From Sphaerotilus uruguayifluvii (GTDB lineage: Bacteria > Pseudomonadota > Gammaproteobacteria > Burkholderiales > Burkholderiaceae_C), in assembly GCF_013294065.1 (NCBI RefSeq), contig NZ_JABSNM010000010.1:91409-155408 (forward strand): a stretch of DNA of 64,000 bases, given 5' to 3'. Below are positions 33,483-42,497 of this stretch, piece after piece. The position numbers and the translations under genes are program-made. The notes below the pieces were generated by a model, which searched no databases, was not told the origin of the DNA, and saw only the letters and a list, made by a program, of their open reading frames with translations. How positions within the stretch are numbered: position 1 is the first letter of the stretch; each line of letters begins with the position of its first letter.

Positions 33483-36134
33483 ATGCCCAGCGCCCGCCCG
33501 CCCATCTGGACACAGGGACGGAGCACTCTCTTGCTGATCGCCGCCGTGCTGGCCGCCGCGGCGATCGTCGAGACGCGCACGCCGCTGACGCGCGGCGTGC
33601 AGCGCTGGCTCCATGACCGCGCCGTATCGGGCGCGCGCCCGGTGACCGACAGCTCGGTCGCGGTGATCCTGATCGACGCGGCCAGCCAGGCGCGGCACGG
33701 ACCGCTGCCCTGGCGGCGCGACCTGCATGCCCGGCTGATCGACCGGCTCGGCCACGCCCGCGTCATCGTCGACACCGAAGGCCTGACCGGCCGCGAGAGC
33801 GAGCAGGCGCTGGCCGAGCTGCAGAACATTCACGCGGCGATCGCCTCCGACCCGGTGCTGTCGCGCCACCCCGAGCTGCCGGCGCTGCTCGAGCGCAGCG
33901 AGGCCAGCCTCGACGGCGACGGCCGGCTGGCGCAGAGCCTGGAGCACAGCGGCCGCACGCTGCTGGCGCTGGCCGCCCCGGGCGACGCGGCCGCGCCGCT
34001 GGCCAGCCTGGCCGAGGCCGCCGCCGGCGTCGGCCACGCGGTCCCCGGCGCCGACGACGACGGCGTGCTGCGCAGCCACCCGCTGCTGCGCACGGGCGCC
34101 GACGGGCGCCCGGTGGCATCGATCGCCGCGCTGGCCGCCGGCCTGCACCGCGGCCGCAGCGCCGCGCAGGTGCTGGCCGACCTGCAGGCCTGCCCGCCGC
34201 TCATGGCCGGCCAGCCGCTGCCCGCCGACGCGCAGGGCCAGCTCGCCGCGCTGTGGCCGCGACATGACGGCCAGCTGGGCAGCCCGCTGGTGGTCAGCGC
34301 CCGCGAGGTGCTGGCCGGCGACGCCGCGGTGCTCGCGCGGCTGGACGGCCGCATCGTCGTGATCGGCCGCGAGGAGCCGACCGAGCCGCGCTGGCGGCTG
34401 CCGAGCGGGCGCGACATCGGCATGCCCGAGGCGATCGCGCGGCTGAGCGCCACCTTCGTGCAGGACCGCTGGATCACCACGCCGCCGGCGGCGCGGTGGC
34501 TGCCCTGGCTGCTGCTCGCCGCCGCCGGCCTCTATCTGGCGCGCGTGCTGCCGCGGCTGACGCGCAGCTCGGCGCTGATGCTGACCAGCTCGCTGTGCCT
34601 GGCGCTGGCGCTGGCGTCGCACCTGCTGCTGGCCTGGGGCGGGATGTGGATCGCGCCGACGCTGCCGATCCTCGCGCTGGGCGGCGGCCATCTGGCGCTG
34701 TCGCTGGCCGACCGCTGGCAGCGGGCACGCCGTCGCCGCCATGTGCCGGTGCTGCCGCCCTCCGCCGCGATGGCCGACACGGTGATCACCACCTTCGAGG
34801 CCGAGGCGGTGGCGGCCGACAGCCGCCACGACAGCCGGCATGACACGCAGATCGACACCCAGGCCGATCCGGCGACGATCTCCGAGGCGCCCGACACCGT
34901 GGTGATGCTCGAGGACAGCACGCAGCCGCCCGCGACGCCGGCCGACGAGGCCGCGTTCCCGAAGACGCAGCCGCTGCTGCGCCCGGAGACGCTGCGCGCG
35001 CAGCCGCCCGCACCGGCGCCCGTCGCCGTGCCGCCGCCGGCCCCCGTGCCCGCCCCGCCCGCCGATCCGGCGCTCGAGGCGACGCAGCCGCTGACCCGCG
35101 AGGAGCTCGCCGCCTGCCTGTCGGCGCCGCCGGTGTTCCGCGAGCCGCCGCTGCTGTCGGAGCGGGTGCGCACGCTGCCGCGGCTGGGCCCGTACCAGCT
35201 CGAGCGCGAGCTCGGTCGCGGCGCGATGGGGCGCATCTACCTGGCCCGCCACCATGACAGCGGCCAGGAGGTCGCGCTGAAGACGCTGGCGCTGGCGCGC
35301 GAGTTCGACGGCGTGGCGCTGCAGGAGGCCCGCCAGCGCTTCCACCGCGAGGCGCGGGCGGCGCGGCGGCTGTCGCATCAGGACATCGTGCAGGTGATCG
35401 ACGTCGGCGAGCAGAACGGCGTGGCCTTCATCGCGATGGAGCGCCTGACCGGCCACGACCTGAGCCATCACCTGCTGCACGACCGGCTGCTGCCGGTGCG
35501 CACCGTCGTGACGATCGCGACGCGCATCGCGCGGGCACTGGCCCACGCGCATGCCCAGGGCGTCATCCACCGCGACATCAAGCCGGCCAACATCATGGTC
35601 GACCTCTCGCGCGACCAGGTGAAGGTGACCGACTTCGGCATCGCGCGCATCGTCGACTCCAACCGCAGCCACACGCGCACCGGACTGGTGCTGGGATCGC
35701 CGTCCTACATGTCGCCCGAGCAGCTCGCCGGCCGCGAGCTCGACGGCCGCAGCGACCTCTACGCGCTGGGCGTGCTGATGTTCCAGATGCTGACCGGCGA
35801 CCTGCCGCTGTCCGGCCACACGATGAGCGAGCTGATCGGCGCGATCGCGCGCACGCCGGCGCCGGACGTGCGCACGCTGCGCCCCTCGCTGCCCGAGAGC
35901 CTGGCCGAGGTCATCGGCATCCTGCTCGAGAAGCGTCCGGAGCTGCGCTACCGCGACGGCAACGACCTGGCCGCGGACCTGCAGGTCGTGGCCAGCCAGC
36001 TGCGCCCGCGCCTGCAGCCGCCCCGCCCGGCCCGGACCGAGCCCGGATCGGTGCAGGAATGCGCGCCCGGTCCCTCCAGGGACCGGGTCCGGAGCGCGCC
36101 ACCGCCGCCGGCCGCGGCACAATCCCGTCGCTGA
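33483..36134 (+). CDS. CHASE2-domain serine/threonine protein kinase
   Basis: An 883-aa membrane kinase. A first TM helix (about residues 14-30) is followed by a periplasmic CHASE2 sensor region to about 330, three more TM helices to about 415, and a disordered Pro/Ala/Gln linker to about 560. The Hanks-type kinase domain has a G-loop LGRGAMGRIYLARH near 577, the lysine in VALK, VIHRDIKPANIM near 696 and DFGIARI. Similar CHASE2-kinases are found in Burkholderiales and Cyanobacteria. It is followed by a PP2C phosphatase and an FHA protein, so these three likely form one signalling set. Confidence 0.9.
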   Translation: MPSARPPIWTQGRSTLLLIAAVLAAAAIVETRTPLTRGVQRWLHDRAVSGARPVTDSSVAVILIDAASQARHGPLPWRRDLHARLIDRLGHARVIVDTEGLTGRESEQALAELQNIHAAIASDPVLSRHPELPALLERSEASLDGDGRLAQSLEHSGRTLLALAAPGDAAAPLASLAEAAAGVGHAVPGADDDGVLRSHPLLRTGADGRPVASIAALAAGLHRGRSAAQVLADLQACPPLMAGQPLPADAQGQLAALWPRHDGQLGSPLVVSAREVLAGDAAVLARLDGRIVVIGREEPTEPRWRLPSGRDIGMPEAIARLSATFVQDRWITTPPAARWLPWLLLAAAGLYLARVLPRLTRSSALMLTSSLCLALALASHLLLAWGGMWIAPTLPILALGGGHLALSLADRWQRARRRRHVPVLPPSAAMADTVITTFEAEAVAADSRHDSRHDTQIDTQADPATISEAPDTVVMLEDSTQPPATPADEAAFPKTQPLLRPETLRAQPPAPAPVAVPPPAPVPAPPADPALEATQPLTREELAACLSAPPVFREPPLLSERVRTLPRLGPYQLERELGRGAMGRIYLARHHDSGQEVALKTLALAREFDGVALQEARQRFHREARAARRLSHQDIVQVIDVGEQNGVAFIAMERLTGHDLSHHLLHDRLLPVRTVVTIATRIARALAHAHAQGVIHRDIKPANIMVDLSRDQVKVTDFGIARIVDSNRSHTRTGLVLGSPSYMSPEQLAGRELDGRSDLYALGVLMFQMLTGDLPLSGHTMSELIGAIARTPAPDVRTLRPSLPESLAEVIGILLEKRPELRYRDGNDLAADLQVVASQLRPRLQPPRPARTEPGSVQECAPGPSRDRVRSAPPPPAAAQSRR
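36066..36087. repeat. Perfect 10-bp palindrome inside the kinase C-terminal tail
   Basis: CCCGGTCCCT-cc-AGGGACCGGG, a strong hairpin in the last 25 codons of the kinase gene, with complementary GCGCGC flanks. It lies 55 nt before the PP2C start. It could act as an attenuator or mRNA-processing hairpin between the two genes, or be a repeat that has been read through. The C-terminal tail it encodes is not conserved-looking. Confidence 0.45.
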
Positions 36135-36141
36135 ACGAACC

Positions 36142-36948
36142 ATGGACCGTCCGCGCGCCCTAGCCATGACCCTCGAGTTCCACTCCGCGACCGACCGCGG
36201 CCGCATCCGCTCCAACAACGAGGACTCGATCGCCGTCGTCGAGCCGGCCGGCCTGATGGTGCTGGCCGACGGCATGGGCGGCTACAACGCCGGCGAGGTC
36301 GCCAGCGGCATGGCCACCGCCTTCATCGAGCAGGAGCTCGGCCGCTGGCTGCAGGAGGCCGGCGACGCCGACGACCAGGCGGTGAGCAACGCGATGGATG
36401 TCTGCGTCGACAACGCCAACCGCTCGATCTTCAATGCCGCCCACGCCAATGCGCAGTACGCCGGCATGGGCACCACGCTGGTGCTGGGCGTGTTCCGCGG
36501 CAGCCGGCTGCTGCTCGGCCACATCGGCGACTCGCGCGGCTACCGCTGGCGCGACGGCCAGATCCAGCAGCTCACGCGCGACCACTCGCTGCTGCAGGAA
36601 CAGATCGACGCCGGCCTGATCTCGCCCGAGCAGGCCGCCTACAGCCACCAGAAGAACCTGGTCACCCGCGCGATGGGCGTCGAGGACGTCGTGCTGCTGG
36701 AACTGCACTCGCATGCGGTCCATCCGGGCGACTGGTACCTGCTGTGCTCGGACGGTCTGTCCGACATGCTCGACGACGCCCGCATCGCCGAGGTGCTGCG
36801 TTCCAGCCCCGACGACGTCGGCAAAGCGGCACAGGCACTGGTCGACGCCGCCAATCAGGCAGGCGGACGGGATAATATTGCCGTGATACTGGTCGCCGTC
36901 CGCGCCTGTGCCTCGCCCGGCCAGCCGTGGTGGCCCTTTCGGCGCTGA
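36142..36948 (+). CDS. PP2C-type serine/threonine phosphatase
   Basis: A 268-aa metal-dependent phosphatase of the Stp1/PrpC kind. Motifs are RSNNEDSIAVV, LADGMGGYNAGEVASG with the metal-binding Asp, GHIGDSRGYRWRDG, LLCSDGLSDML and the terminal GGRDNIAVILV. The start at 36142 (MDRPRALAM) is the longest; the ATG at 36166 (MTLEFHSATDRG) fits the usual family start and may be the true one. It lies 7 nt downstream of the kinase gene and presumably reverses its phosphorylations. Confidence 0.92.
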   Translation: MDRPRALAMTLEFHSATDRGRIRSNNEDSIAVVEPAGLMVLADGMGGYNAGEVASGMATAFIEQELGRWLQEAGDADDQAVSNAMDVCVDNANRSIFNAAHANAQYAGMGTTLVLGVFRGSRLLLGHIGDSRGYRWRDGQIQQLTRDHSLLQEQIDAGLISPEQAAYSHQKNLVTRAMGVEDVVLLELHSHAVHPGDWYLLCSDGLSDMLDDARIAEVLRSSPDDVGKAAQALVDAANQAGGRDNIAVILVAVRACASPGQPWWPFRR

Positions 36949-36995
36949 GGATCAGGGGACAAGGATCCCGGTCGCCAAGAACACAGAGGTCGCTC

Positions 36996-37676
36996 ATGCC
37001 CAAACTCGTCGTTTCGCTGGACGGAGTCGTCATCAAGGAGGTTCAGCTCACCAAGGACAAGACGACCTTGGGCCGCCGTCCCTACAACGACATCGTGATC
37101 GACAACCTGGCGGTCAGCGGTGAGCATGCCGTGCTGCAGATGGTCGGCCACGATGTCTACATCGAGGACCAGAACAGCACCAATGGCACCTACATCAACG
37201 GTCGCGCCGTCAAGAAGCAGCTGCTGCAGCACAACGACACGATCGAGATCGGCAAGTACAAGATCAAGTACCTCGTCGAGGACAGCTCCGACTACGAGAA
37301 GACGATGATCCTGAAGCCGGGACAGATGCCGTCCGGCATGGCCACGCGCCCGACCGCGCCGATGCCGGGGCACTTCCCGGCCTCCGGCTTCGGCGGACTG
37401 GCCGCCGGCACCGTGCCGCAGGCCTCGATCCGCGTGCTCTCGGGCGCGGCGGCCGGCCGCGAGGTGGTGCTGACCAAGGTCGTCACCACCGTCGGCAAGC
37501 CGGGCGTGCAGGTCGCCTCGATCACGAAGCGCCCCGGCGGCTATGTCTTCGCCCATGTCGAGGGCAATGCGCGGCCGACCGTCAACGGCATGCCGGTGCA
37601 CGCCGAGCCGGTGCACCTGAAGGACGGCGACGTCATCGAGCTGGCCGGCACGCAGATGCAGTTCGTGCAGCCCTGA
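36996..37676 (+). CDS. FHA domain protein
   Basis: A 226-aa protein with an N-terminal forkhead-associated domain (residues 1-95) that binds phosphothreonine peptides: TTLGRRPYNDIVI, SGEHA and NSTNGTYINGR are the binding-loop motifs. A second, degenerate FHA-like domain from about residue 145 lacks these residues. A Met/Pro/Gly linker joins them. Its position after a kinase and phosphatase makes it the probable phospho-reader of that set. Confidence 0.92.
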   Translation: MPKLVVSLDGVVIKEVQLTKDKTTLGRRPYNDIVIDNLAVSGEHAVLQMVGHDVYIEDQNSTNGTYINGRAVKKQLLQHNDTIEIGKYKIKYLVEDSSDYEKTMILKPGQMPSGMATRPTAPMPGHFPASGFGGLAAGTVPQASIRVLSGAAAGREVVLTKVVTTVGKPGVQVASITKRPGGYVFAHVEGNARPTVNGMPVHAEPVHLKDGDVIELAGTQMQFVQP

Positions 37677-37846
37677 GCGGCGCGCGACGCGGTCTCCGGT
37701 CACGTGGCCTTGTTCACGTCGTCCGCTCCCCGGATTCACGGGGAAGGGCAAGCAGTGCGGAAGTGCGCAGCAGCCGGCTTGCACCGGCATGACGTGCCGG
37801 GCAGCATGGCCGCCTGTCCTGCCTGCCCTCCTCACCTGGAATCCTG

Positions 37847-38629
37847 ATGAACCTGCGTGTCCTTGGCTGCTCGGGCTCGATCGCCCTCGACAACCGGACC
37901 ACCTGCTTCCAGCTCGACGAGCATGTCCTCGTCGACGCGGGAACCGGCGTCGGCGACCTGACGCTCGACGAGATGGCCGGCATCGACCACATCGTGCTGT
38001 CGCATTCGCATCTGGACCATGTGCTGGGCATCCCGCTGCTGGCCGACAGCGTCATGCAGCATCGCCTGGCGCGCCCGGATTTCCGCCCGATCCAGGTCCA
38101 CGGCCTGCCCGAGACGCTCGACGCGCTGCAGCGCCACCTGTTCAACAACGTCATCTGGCCGGACTTCACCCGGCTGCCGACCCGCCAGCGCCCGATCCTC
38201 GAGCTGGTGCCCTTCGCGATCGGCGACCGGCTCGAGCTGGCCGGCCTGACGATCGAGGTGCTGCCGGCGCACCACACCGTGCCGGCCTGCGGCTTCGCGG
38301 TCGACACGCCCTCGGGCTGGTGGGTCTACACCGGCGACACCGGACCGAACCCGGCGCTGTGGGAGCGCCTGCGCGGCCGTCCGATCGCGCAGCTGGTCAT
38401 CGAGACCGCCTTCAGCGACGAGGAGCGCGCCCTGGCCGAGGTCAGCCGCCATCTGTCGCCCTCGATGCTGGCCGAGGAGCTGTCCCGGCTCGACCTGGAC
38501 TGCGACACCTCGGTCGCGATCACCCACGTCAAGCCCGGCGAGATGGCCGCGGTCACCGGCCAGCTCGCGACCCTCGACATCCGCATGCCGGTGTTCGCCC
38601 TCACCCGCGGCGAACGCTACCGGTTCTGA
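37847..38629 (+). CDS. 3',5'-cyclic-nucleotide phosphodiesterase (class II, metallo-beta-lactamase fold)
   Basis: A 260-aa protein with the metal-binding signature SHSHLDHVLG near residue 63 and later metal ligands in LPAHHTVPAC and YTGDTGPNP. The opening LRVLGCSGSIALDNRTTCFQLDE and the ITHVKPGEM end match class II cAMP phosphodiesterases found beside STPK genes. The protein likely hydrolyses cAMP. It follows the FHA gene after 170 bp, so co-transcription is possible but unproven. Confidence 0.85.
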   Translation: MNLRVLGCSGSIALDNRTTCFQLDEHVLVDAGTGVGDLTLDEMAGIDHIVLSHSHLDHVLGIPLLADSVMQHRLARPDFRPIQVHGLPETLDALQRHLFNNVIWPDFTRLPTRQRPILELVPFAIGDRLELAGLTIEVLPAHHTVPACGFAVDTPSGWWVYTGDTGPNPALWERLRGRPIAQLVIETAFSDEERALAEVSRHLSPSMLAEELSRLDLDCDTSVAITHVKPGEMAAVTGQLATLDIRMPVFALTRGERYRF

Positions 38630-38642
38630 CGCCCGACGACGC

Positions 38643-39404
38643 TCACAGCCTCAGCGCGTCCCAGCCGGTGCGCACGATCAGCAGGCTGACGACGACGATG
38701 AAGATCACGCGCACGAAGCCTGCGCCGTGACGCAGCGCCAGGCGCGCGCCCAGCAGGCTGCCGCCGACATTGGCCACCGCCATCGCCGCGGCCACCGGCC
38801 ACCAGACATGCCCCTTCGAGGCGAACAGCACGATGGCCGCCAGATTGGTCGCGGTGTTGAGCAGCTTGGCGCCGGCCGAGGCATGCAGGAAGTCGTAGCC
38901 CAGCGCGCGCACCAGCAGGAAGACGAAGAAGCTGCCGGTGCCCGGCCCGAAGAAGCCGTCGTAGAAGCCGATGCCCGCGCCGATCGCGCAGCCACGCAGC
39001 GCCTCGCGCCGCGGCGGCAGGTGCGGCGCATGCACGCGGCCCAGGTCCTTGCGCCACAGCGTGTAGAGCAGCACCAGCAGCAGCACCAGCGGCAGCGCCT
39101 TGCGCAGCCCGGTCGCCGGCACCTGCGTCACCAGCCAGGCTCCGGCGAAGCTGGCCAGCAGCGCCGTGACCGCCGCCGGCGCCAGCGTGCCCCAGTTCAT
39201 CGTCACGCGCCGGGCGTACTGGCTGCACGCCCAGGCGGTGCCGCCGATCGCGGCGGCCTTGTTCGTGCCGAACAGCGTCGCCGGCGGCGCGCTCGGGTGG
39301 ACCGCGAACAGCGTCGGCAGCAGGATCAGGCCGCCGCCCCCGACGATGGCGTCGACAAAACCGGCCAGCCCGGAGGCCAGCATCACCCAGAGCAGATCGA
39401 GCAT
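38643..39404 (-). CDS. TauE/SafE family sulfite/organosulfur permease
   Basis: A 253-aa integral membrane protein with eight hydrophobic segments and the TSUP-family repeats GFVDAIVGGGGLILLP and GIGFYDGFFGPGTGSFF. The ATG at 39404 (MLDLLWVMLASG) is preferred; the longer reading to 39422 begins at a TTG. Substrates known in the family include sulfite, sulfoacetate and taurine. It lies 14 bp from the phosphodiesterase gene, tail to tail. Confidence 0.9.
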   Translation of the reverse strand: MLDLLWVMLASGLAGFVDAIVGGGGLILLPTLFAVHPSAPPATLFGTNKAAAIGGTAWACSQYARRVTMNWGTLAPAAVTALLASFAGAWLVTQVPATGLRKALPLVLLLVLLYTLWRKDLGRVHAPHLPPRREALRGCAIGAGIGFYDGFFGPGTGSFFVFLLVRALGYDFLHASAGAKLLNTATNLAAIVLFASKGHVWWPVAAAMAVANVGGSLLGARLALRHGAGFVRVIFIVVVSLLIVRTGWDALRL

Positions 39405-39448
39405 CAGGACAGGACAAGGCAACAGTCCGGCGACAGGCCGCGGACAAA

Positions 39449-39482
39449 CAAAAAGGCACCGGGATCAGGGATCGCCGGTGCC
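39449..39482 (-). terminator. Intrinsic terminator on the minus strand
   Basis: Stem GGCACCGG / CCGGTGCC (39455-39462 with 39475-39482) followed, on the minus strand, by TTTTTG. It is in the right direction to end transcription from the GMC oxidoreductase gene before the TauE permease gene, 45 bp upstream of that gene's start. Confidence 0.75.
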
Positions 39483-39751
39483 ATCGAATTGTCTCATCGC
39501 GCCACATGGCGCCGAATCTTATGGAGCGTCTGAGTGGTGCCGCCGGATGTGTTGTGGTGTGGGGCGGCGTTTGTTGTCGCGCTACGGTGAACCAGTCTCC
39601 TCAGTCCCTCGCTCCTGCCCGCCTGCCCCCTCGGGGGTGGCGTCTGCGAGTGGCGAGACTGTAGGGTTTCGCCACAATTCGCCATATCCGGGGTTTCCCG
39701 CACCAGAACAGCGCAGTACCCAACCGGAACGCGCATTTTTGTCGTCATCGC
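39483..39751. other. Intergenic region downstream of the GMC oxidoreductase
   Basis: About 270 bp with no supported gene. An 84-codon minus-strand frame at 39494-39748 has no recognisable domain and a composition unlike neighbouring proteins, so it was not called. No tRNA-like or riboswitch-like structure was recognised. Confidence 0.4.
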
Positions 39752-41413
39752 TCACGAAACTTGTGCATCGTCAAGAATCCAGCCCGCCGCCCGCTCCGCG
39801 ATCATCAGCGTCGGCGAGTTGGTGTTGCCGCTGGTGATCGTCGGCATCACGCTGGCATCGACCACCCGCAGGCCCGCCACGCCACGCACGCGCAGCCGGG
39901 TGTCGGTCACCGCCATCGCGTCGTCGTCGCGCCCCATCCGGCAGGTGCCCACCGGATGGAAGATCGTCGTGGCGATGTCGCCGGCCAGCCGGGCCAGCTC
40001 CTCGTCGCTCTGGTACTGCACGCCCGGCCGGTACTCCTCGGGCTGATAGGGCCGCATCGCCGGCTGCGCGACGATGCGCCGCGTCACGCGCAGCGAGTCG
40101 GCCGCGACCTGGCGATCCTCGGGCGTCGACAGGTAGTTCGCGAAGATCGCCGGCGCGTCCTCGGGCCGCGGCGAGGTGATGCGCACATGGCCGCGCGAAC
40201 CCGGATTGAGGTTGCACACGCTCGCGGTGAACGCGTTGAAGGCATGCAGCGGCTGGCCGAAGGCGTCGAGCGAGAGCGGCTGGACGTGGTATTCGATGTT
40301 GGGCCAGTCGAACGCCGCCGACGAGCGGGTGAAGGCGCCGAGCTGCGAGGGCGCCATGCTCATCGGGCCGGTGCGGCGCAGCAGGTACTCCAGGCCGATC
40401 ATCGCCTTGCCCCAGGGCGTGGCCGCACGGGTGTTCAGCGTGGTCGTGCCCTGCACCTTGTAGACCGAGCGGATCTGCAGATGGTCCTGCAGGTTCTCGC
40501 CGACGCCGGGCAGCGCGTGGCGCACCGCGACGCCATGGCGCTGCAGCAGCTCGCCTGGGCCGATGCCCGACAGCTGCAGCACCTGCACGCTGCCGATGCT
40601 GCCGGCGCTCAGCAGCACCTCGCGGGTGGCGGTGACCGTCTCGACGCCGGCCGGCGTCACGACCTCGGCGCCGGTGCAGCGCAGCCGGCCGTCGGCGCCC
40701 GGCTCCAGCGTCAGTCGGCGCACCTGCGCACCGGTCCACATCTCGAAGTTCGGGCGGCCGTAGCAGGTCGGGCGCAGGAAGGCCTTGGCCGTGTTCCAGC
40801 GCAGGCCCGACTTCTGGTTGACCTCGAAATAGCCCACGCCCTCGTTGCTGCCGCGGTTGAAGTCGTCGGTGGCCGGGATGCCGGCCTGCTGCGCGGCCTG
40901 CGCGAAGGCGTCGAGGATGTCCCAGCGCAGCCTCTGGCGCTCGACCCGCCATTCGCCGCCGTGACCATGCAGGGCCTTGAACTCGGCACCGGCCTGCGCG
41001 GCGTTCGCGGCGTCGAGCCGCCAGTGGTTCTCGTGCTGCCGGAAGGCCGGCAGGCAGTGTTCCCAGCGCCAGGCCGCGTCGCCGGTCAGCTCGGCCCACT
41101 GGTCGTAGTCGCGCGACTGGCCGCGCATGTAGATCATGCCGTTGATGCTGGAGCAGCCGCCCAGCACCTTGCCGCGCGGATAGCGCAGCCGGCGGCCGTT
41201 CAGGCCCGGGTCGGCCTCGGTCTGGTAGAGCCAGTCGGTGCGCGGGTTGCCGATGCAGTACAGGTAGCCGACCGGAATGTGGATCCAGTGGTAGTCGTCG
41301 CGGCCGCCGGCCTCGATCAGCAGCACGCGCCGGCGCGGGTCGGCGCTGAGGCGATTGGCGAGCAGGCTGCCGGCCGAGCCGGCGCCGATGATGATGTAGT
41401 CGAATGCAGGCAT
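39752..41413 (-). CDS. GMC-family FAD oxidoreductase (choline dehydrogenase-like)
   Basis: A 553-aa flavoenzyme of the glucose-methanol-choline family. The N-terminal FAD-binding motif is YIIIGAGSAGSLLANRL, the GMC signatures are PRGKVLGGCSSINGM and LSAGSIGSVQVLQLSGIG, and the active-site His lies in FHPVGTCRMG near residue 490. It is choline dehydrogenase-like in length, but the actual alcohol substrate is unknown and no betaine genes are adjacent. It is transcribed divergently from a LysR regulator with a tandem repeat in between. Confidence 0.9.
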   Translation of the reverse strand: MPAFDYIIIGAGSAGSLLANRLSADPRRRVLLIEAGGRDDYHWIHIPVGYLYCIGNPRTDWLYQTEADPGLNGRRLRYPRGKVLGGCSSINGMIYMRGQSRDYDQWAELTGDAAWRWEHCLPAFRQHENHWRLDAANAAQAGAEFKALHGHGGEWRVERQRLRWDILDAFAQAAQQAGIPATDDFNRGSNEGVGYFEVNQKSGLRWNTAKAFLRPTCYGRPNFEMWTGAQVRRLTLEPGADGRLRCTGAEVVTPAGVETVTATREVLLSAGSIGSVQVLQLSGIGPGELLQRHGVAVRHALPGVGENLQDHLQIRSVYKVQGTTTLNTRAATPWGKAMIGLEYLLRRTGPMSMAPSQLGAFTRSSAAFDWPNIEYHVQPLSLDAFGQPLHAFNAFTASVCNLNPGSRGHVRITSPRPEDAPAIFANYLSTPEDRQVAADSLRVTRRIVAQPAMRPYQPEEYRPGVQYQSDEELARLAGDIATTIFHPVGTCRMGRDDDAMAVTDTRLRVRGVAGLRVVDASVMPTITSGNTNSPTLMIAERAAGWILDDAQVS

Positions 41414-41495
41414 GGTCCTTGTCTCCGGGGACGCTGCGCACTCTAGGCGCCCGCGGCGTGCGCGTGCACACTTTCGTCGCAGGCTGATTTCAGGA

Positions 41496-41517
41496 AAACT
41501 GCAATCAAACTGCAATC
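41496..41517. promoter_or_regulatory. Tandem 11-bp direct repeat in the GMC-lysR promoter region
   Basis: Two adjacent perfect copies of AAACTGCAATC (41496-41506 and 41507-41517). They lie 24 nt before the lysR start and 83 nt before the GMC gene start, placing one helical-turn repeats in the shared divergent promoter. Such a repeat is a plausible LysR binding site, though LysR sites are more often inverted (T-N11-A). Confidence 0.5.
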
Positions 41518-41540
41518 GCCTGCCCTTGCCGATCCAGCCG

Positions 41541-42497
41541 ATGCGCCTCGACCTCCGCCAGCTCGACACCTTTGCCACCGTCGCCGAGACCGGCTCGCTG
41601 GGCCGGGCGGCCGAGCGGCTGCACCTGTCGCCCTCGGCGCTGTCGATGCAGCTGCGGCTGCTGCAGGACCGGCTCGGGCTGGTGCTGCTGCTGCGCACCG
41701 GCCGCGGCCTGCGGCTGACGCCGGACGGCGAGCGCCTGCTCGCCGAGGCCCGCCCGGCCCTCGAGGCGATGCGCCGGCTCGAAGGCACGGCCCGTGCGCT
41801 GGCCCGGCCGGAACGCCATGCGCCGGTGCCCGTCGCGCTCGGCACGATCCTCGATCCGGGCTTCATCCGCCTGGGCGACTTCATCGGCCGGCTGCACGGG
41901 GACGACGGACCGGGGCCGCTGCATCCGGTGCTGCGCCACGGCACGTCCGGCAGCGTGCTGCGCGACGTGCGCGACGGCCGCCTCGACGGCGGCTTCTACC
42001 TCGGCCACTGCGACGAGACGCTGTTCCTGCGCCTGCCGCTGGCGGCGGTGCGCTATGTCGTCGTCGCGCCGCGCGGCTGGCAGGGCCGGCTCGAGGCCGG
42101 CGACGACTGGGCGGCGCTGGCGCGGCTGCCGTGGATCGGCACGCCGCCGGAGTCGGTGCACCACCGGCTGCTCGCGCCGGTCTGGGAGCGCTGCGGCGTG
42201 CCCCAGCACCGCGTCGCCGAGGTCGACCAGGAAGCCTCGATGCTCGATCTGGTCGACGCGGGCGTCGGCCTGTCGCTGGCGCGCGAGGCCCTGGCGCTGC
42301 GCGCCGCGCACGAGCGCGCGCTGGTGCTGCTGCGCCATCGCGCGCTCGACACCGGGCTGTCCTTCGTCATGCTGCGCGCGCGCATGGACGAACCGGCCGC
42401 GCTGCGCCTGCGGCAGGCCGTGCGCGCGGTCTGGGATCCGCAGGCCGGCGCGCGGCTCAGGACGACACCGTCGACGCCAGCACCGGGAACAGCTTGA
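41541..42497 (+). CDS. LysR-family transcriptional regulator
   Basis: A 318-aa regulator with the N-terminal HTH (LRQLDTFATVAETGSLGRAAERLHLSPSALSMQLRLLQ) and a C-terminal effector-binding domain of periplasmic-binding fold. It is divergent from the GMC oxidoreductase, the classic layout for a LysR regulator and its target. The ATG at 41541 is chosen because it gives the standard RLDLRQLDTF start. The 3' end overlaps the marC gene by 41 bp in convergent orientation. Confidence 0.9.
   Translation: MRLDLRQLDTFATVAETGSLGRAAERLHLSPSALSMQLRLLQDRLGLVLLLRTGRGLRLTPDGERLLAEARPALEAMRRLEGTARALARPERHAPVPVALGTILDPGFIRLGDFIGRLHGDDGPGPLHPVLRHGTSGSVLRDVRDGRLDGGFYLGHCDETLFLRLPLAAVRYVVVAPRGWQGRLEAGDDWAALARLPWIGTPPESVHHRLLAPVWERCGVPQHRVAEVDQEASMLDLVDAGVGLSLAREALALRAAHERALVLLRHRALDTGLSFVMLRARMDEPAALRLRQAVRAVWDPQAGARLRTTPSTPAPGTA

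Noticed and set aside
39494..39748. Small 84-aa minus-strand protein downstream of the GMC gene
   Set aside because: No domain, no ribosome-binding site, and a composition like non-coding DNA.
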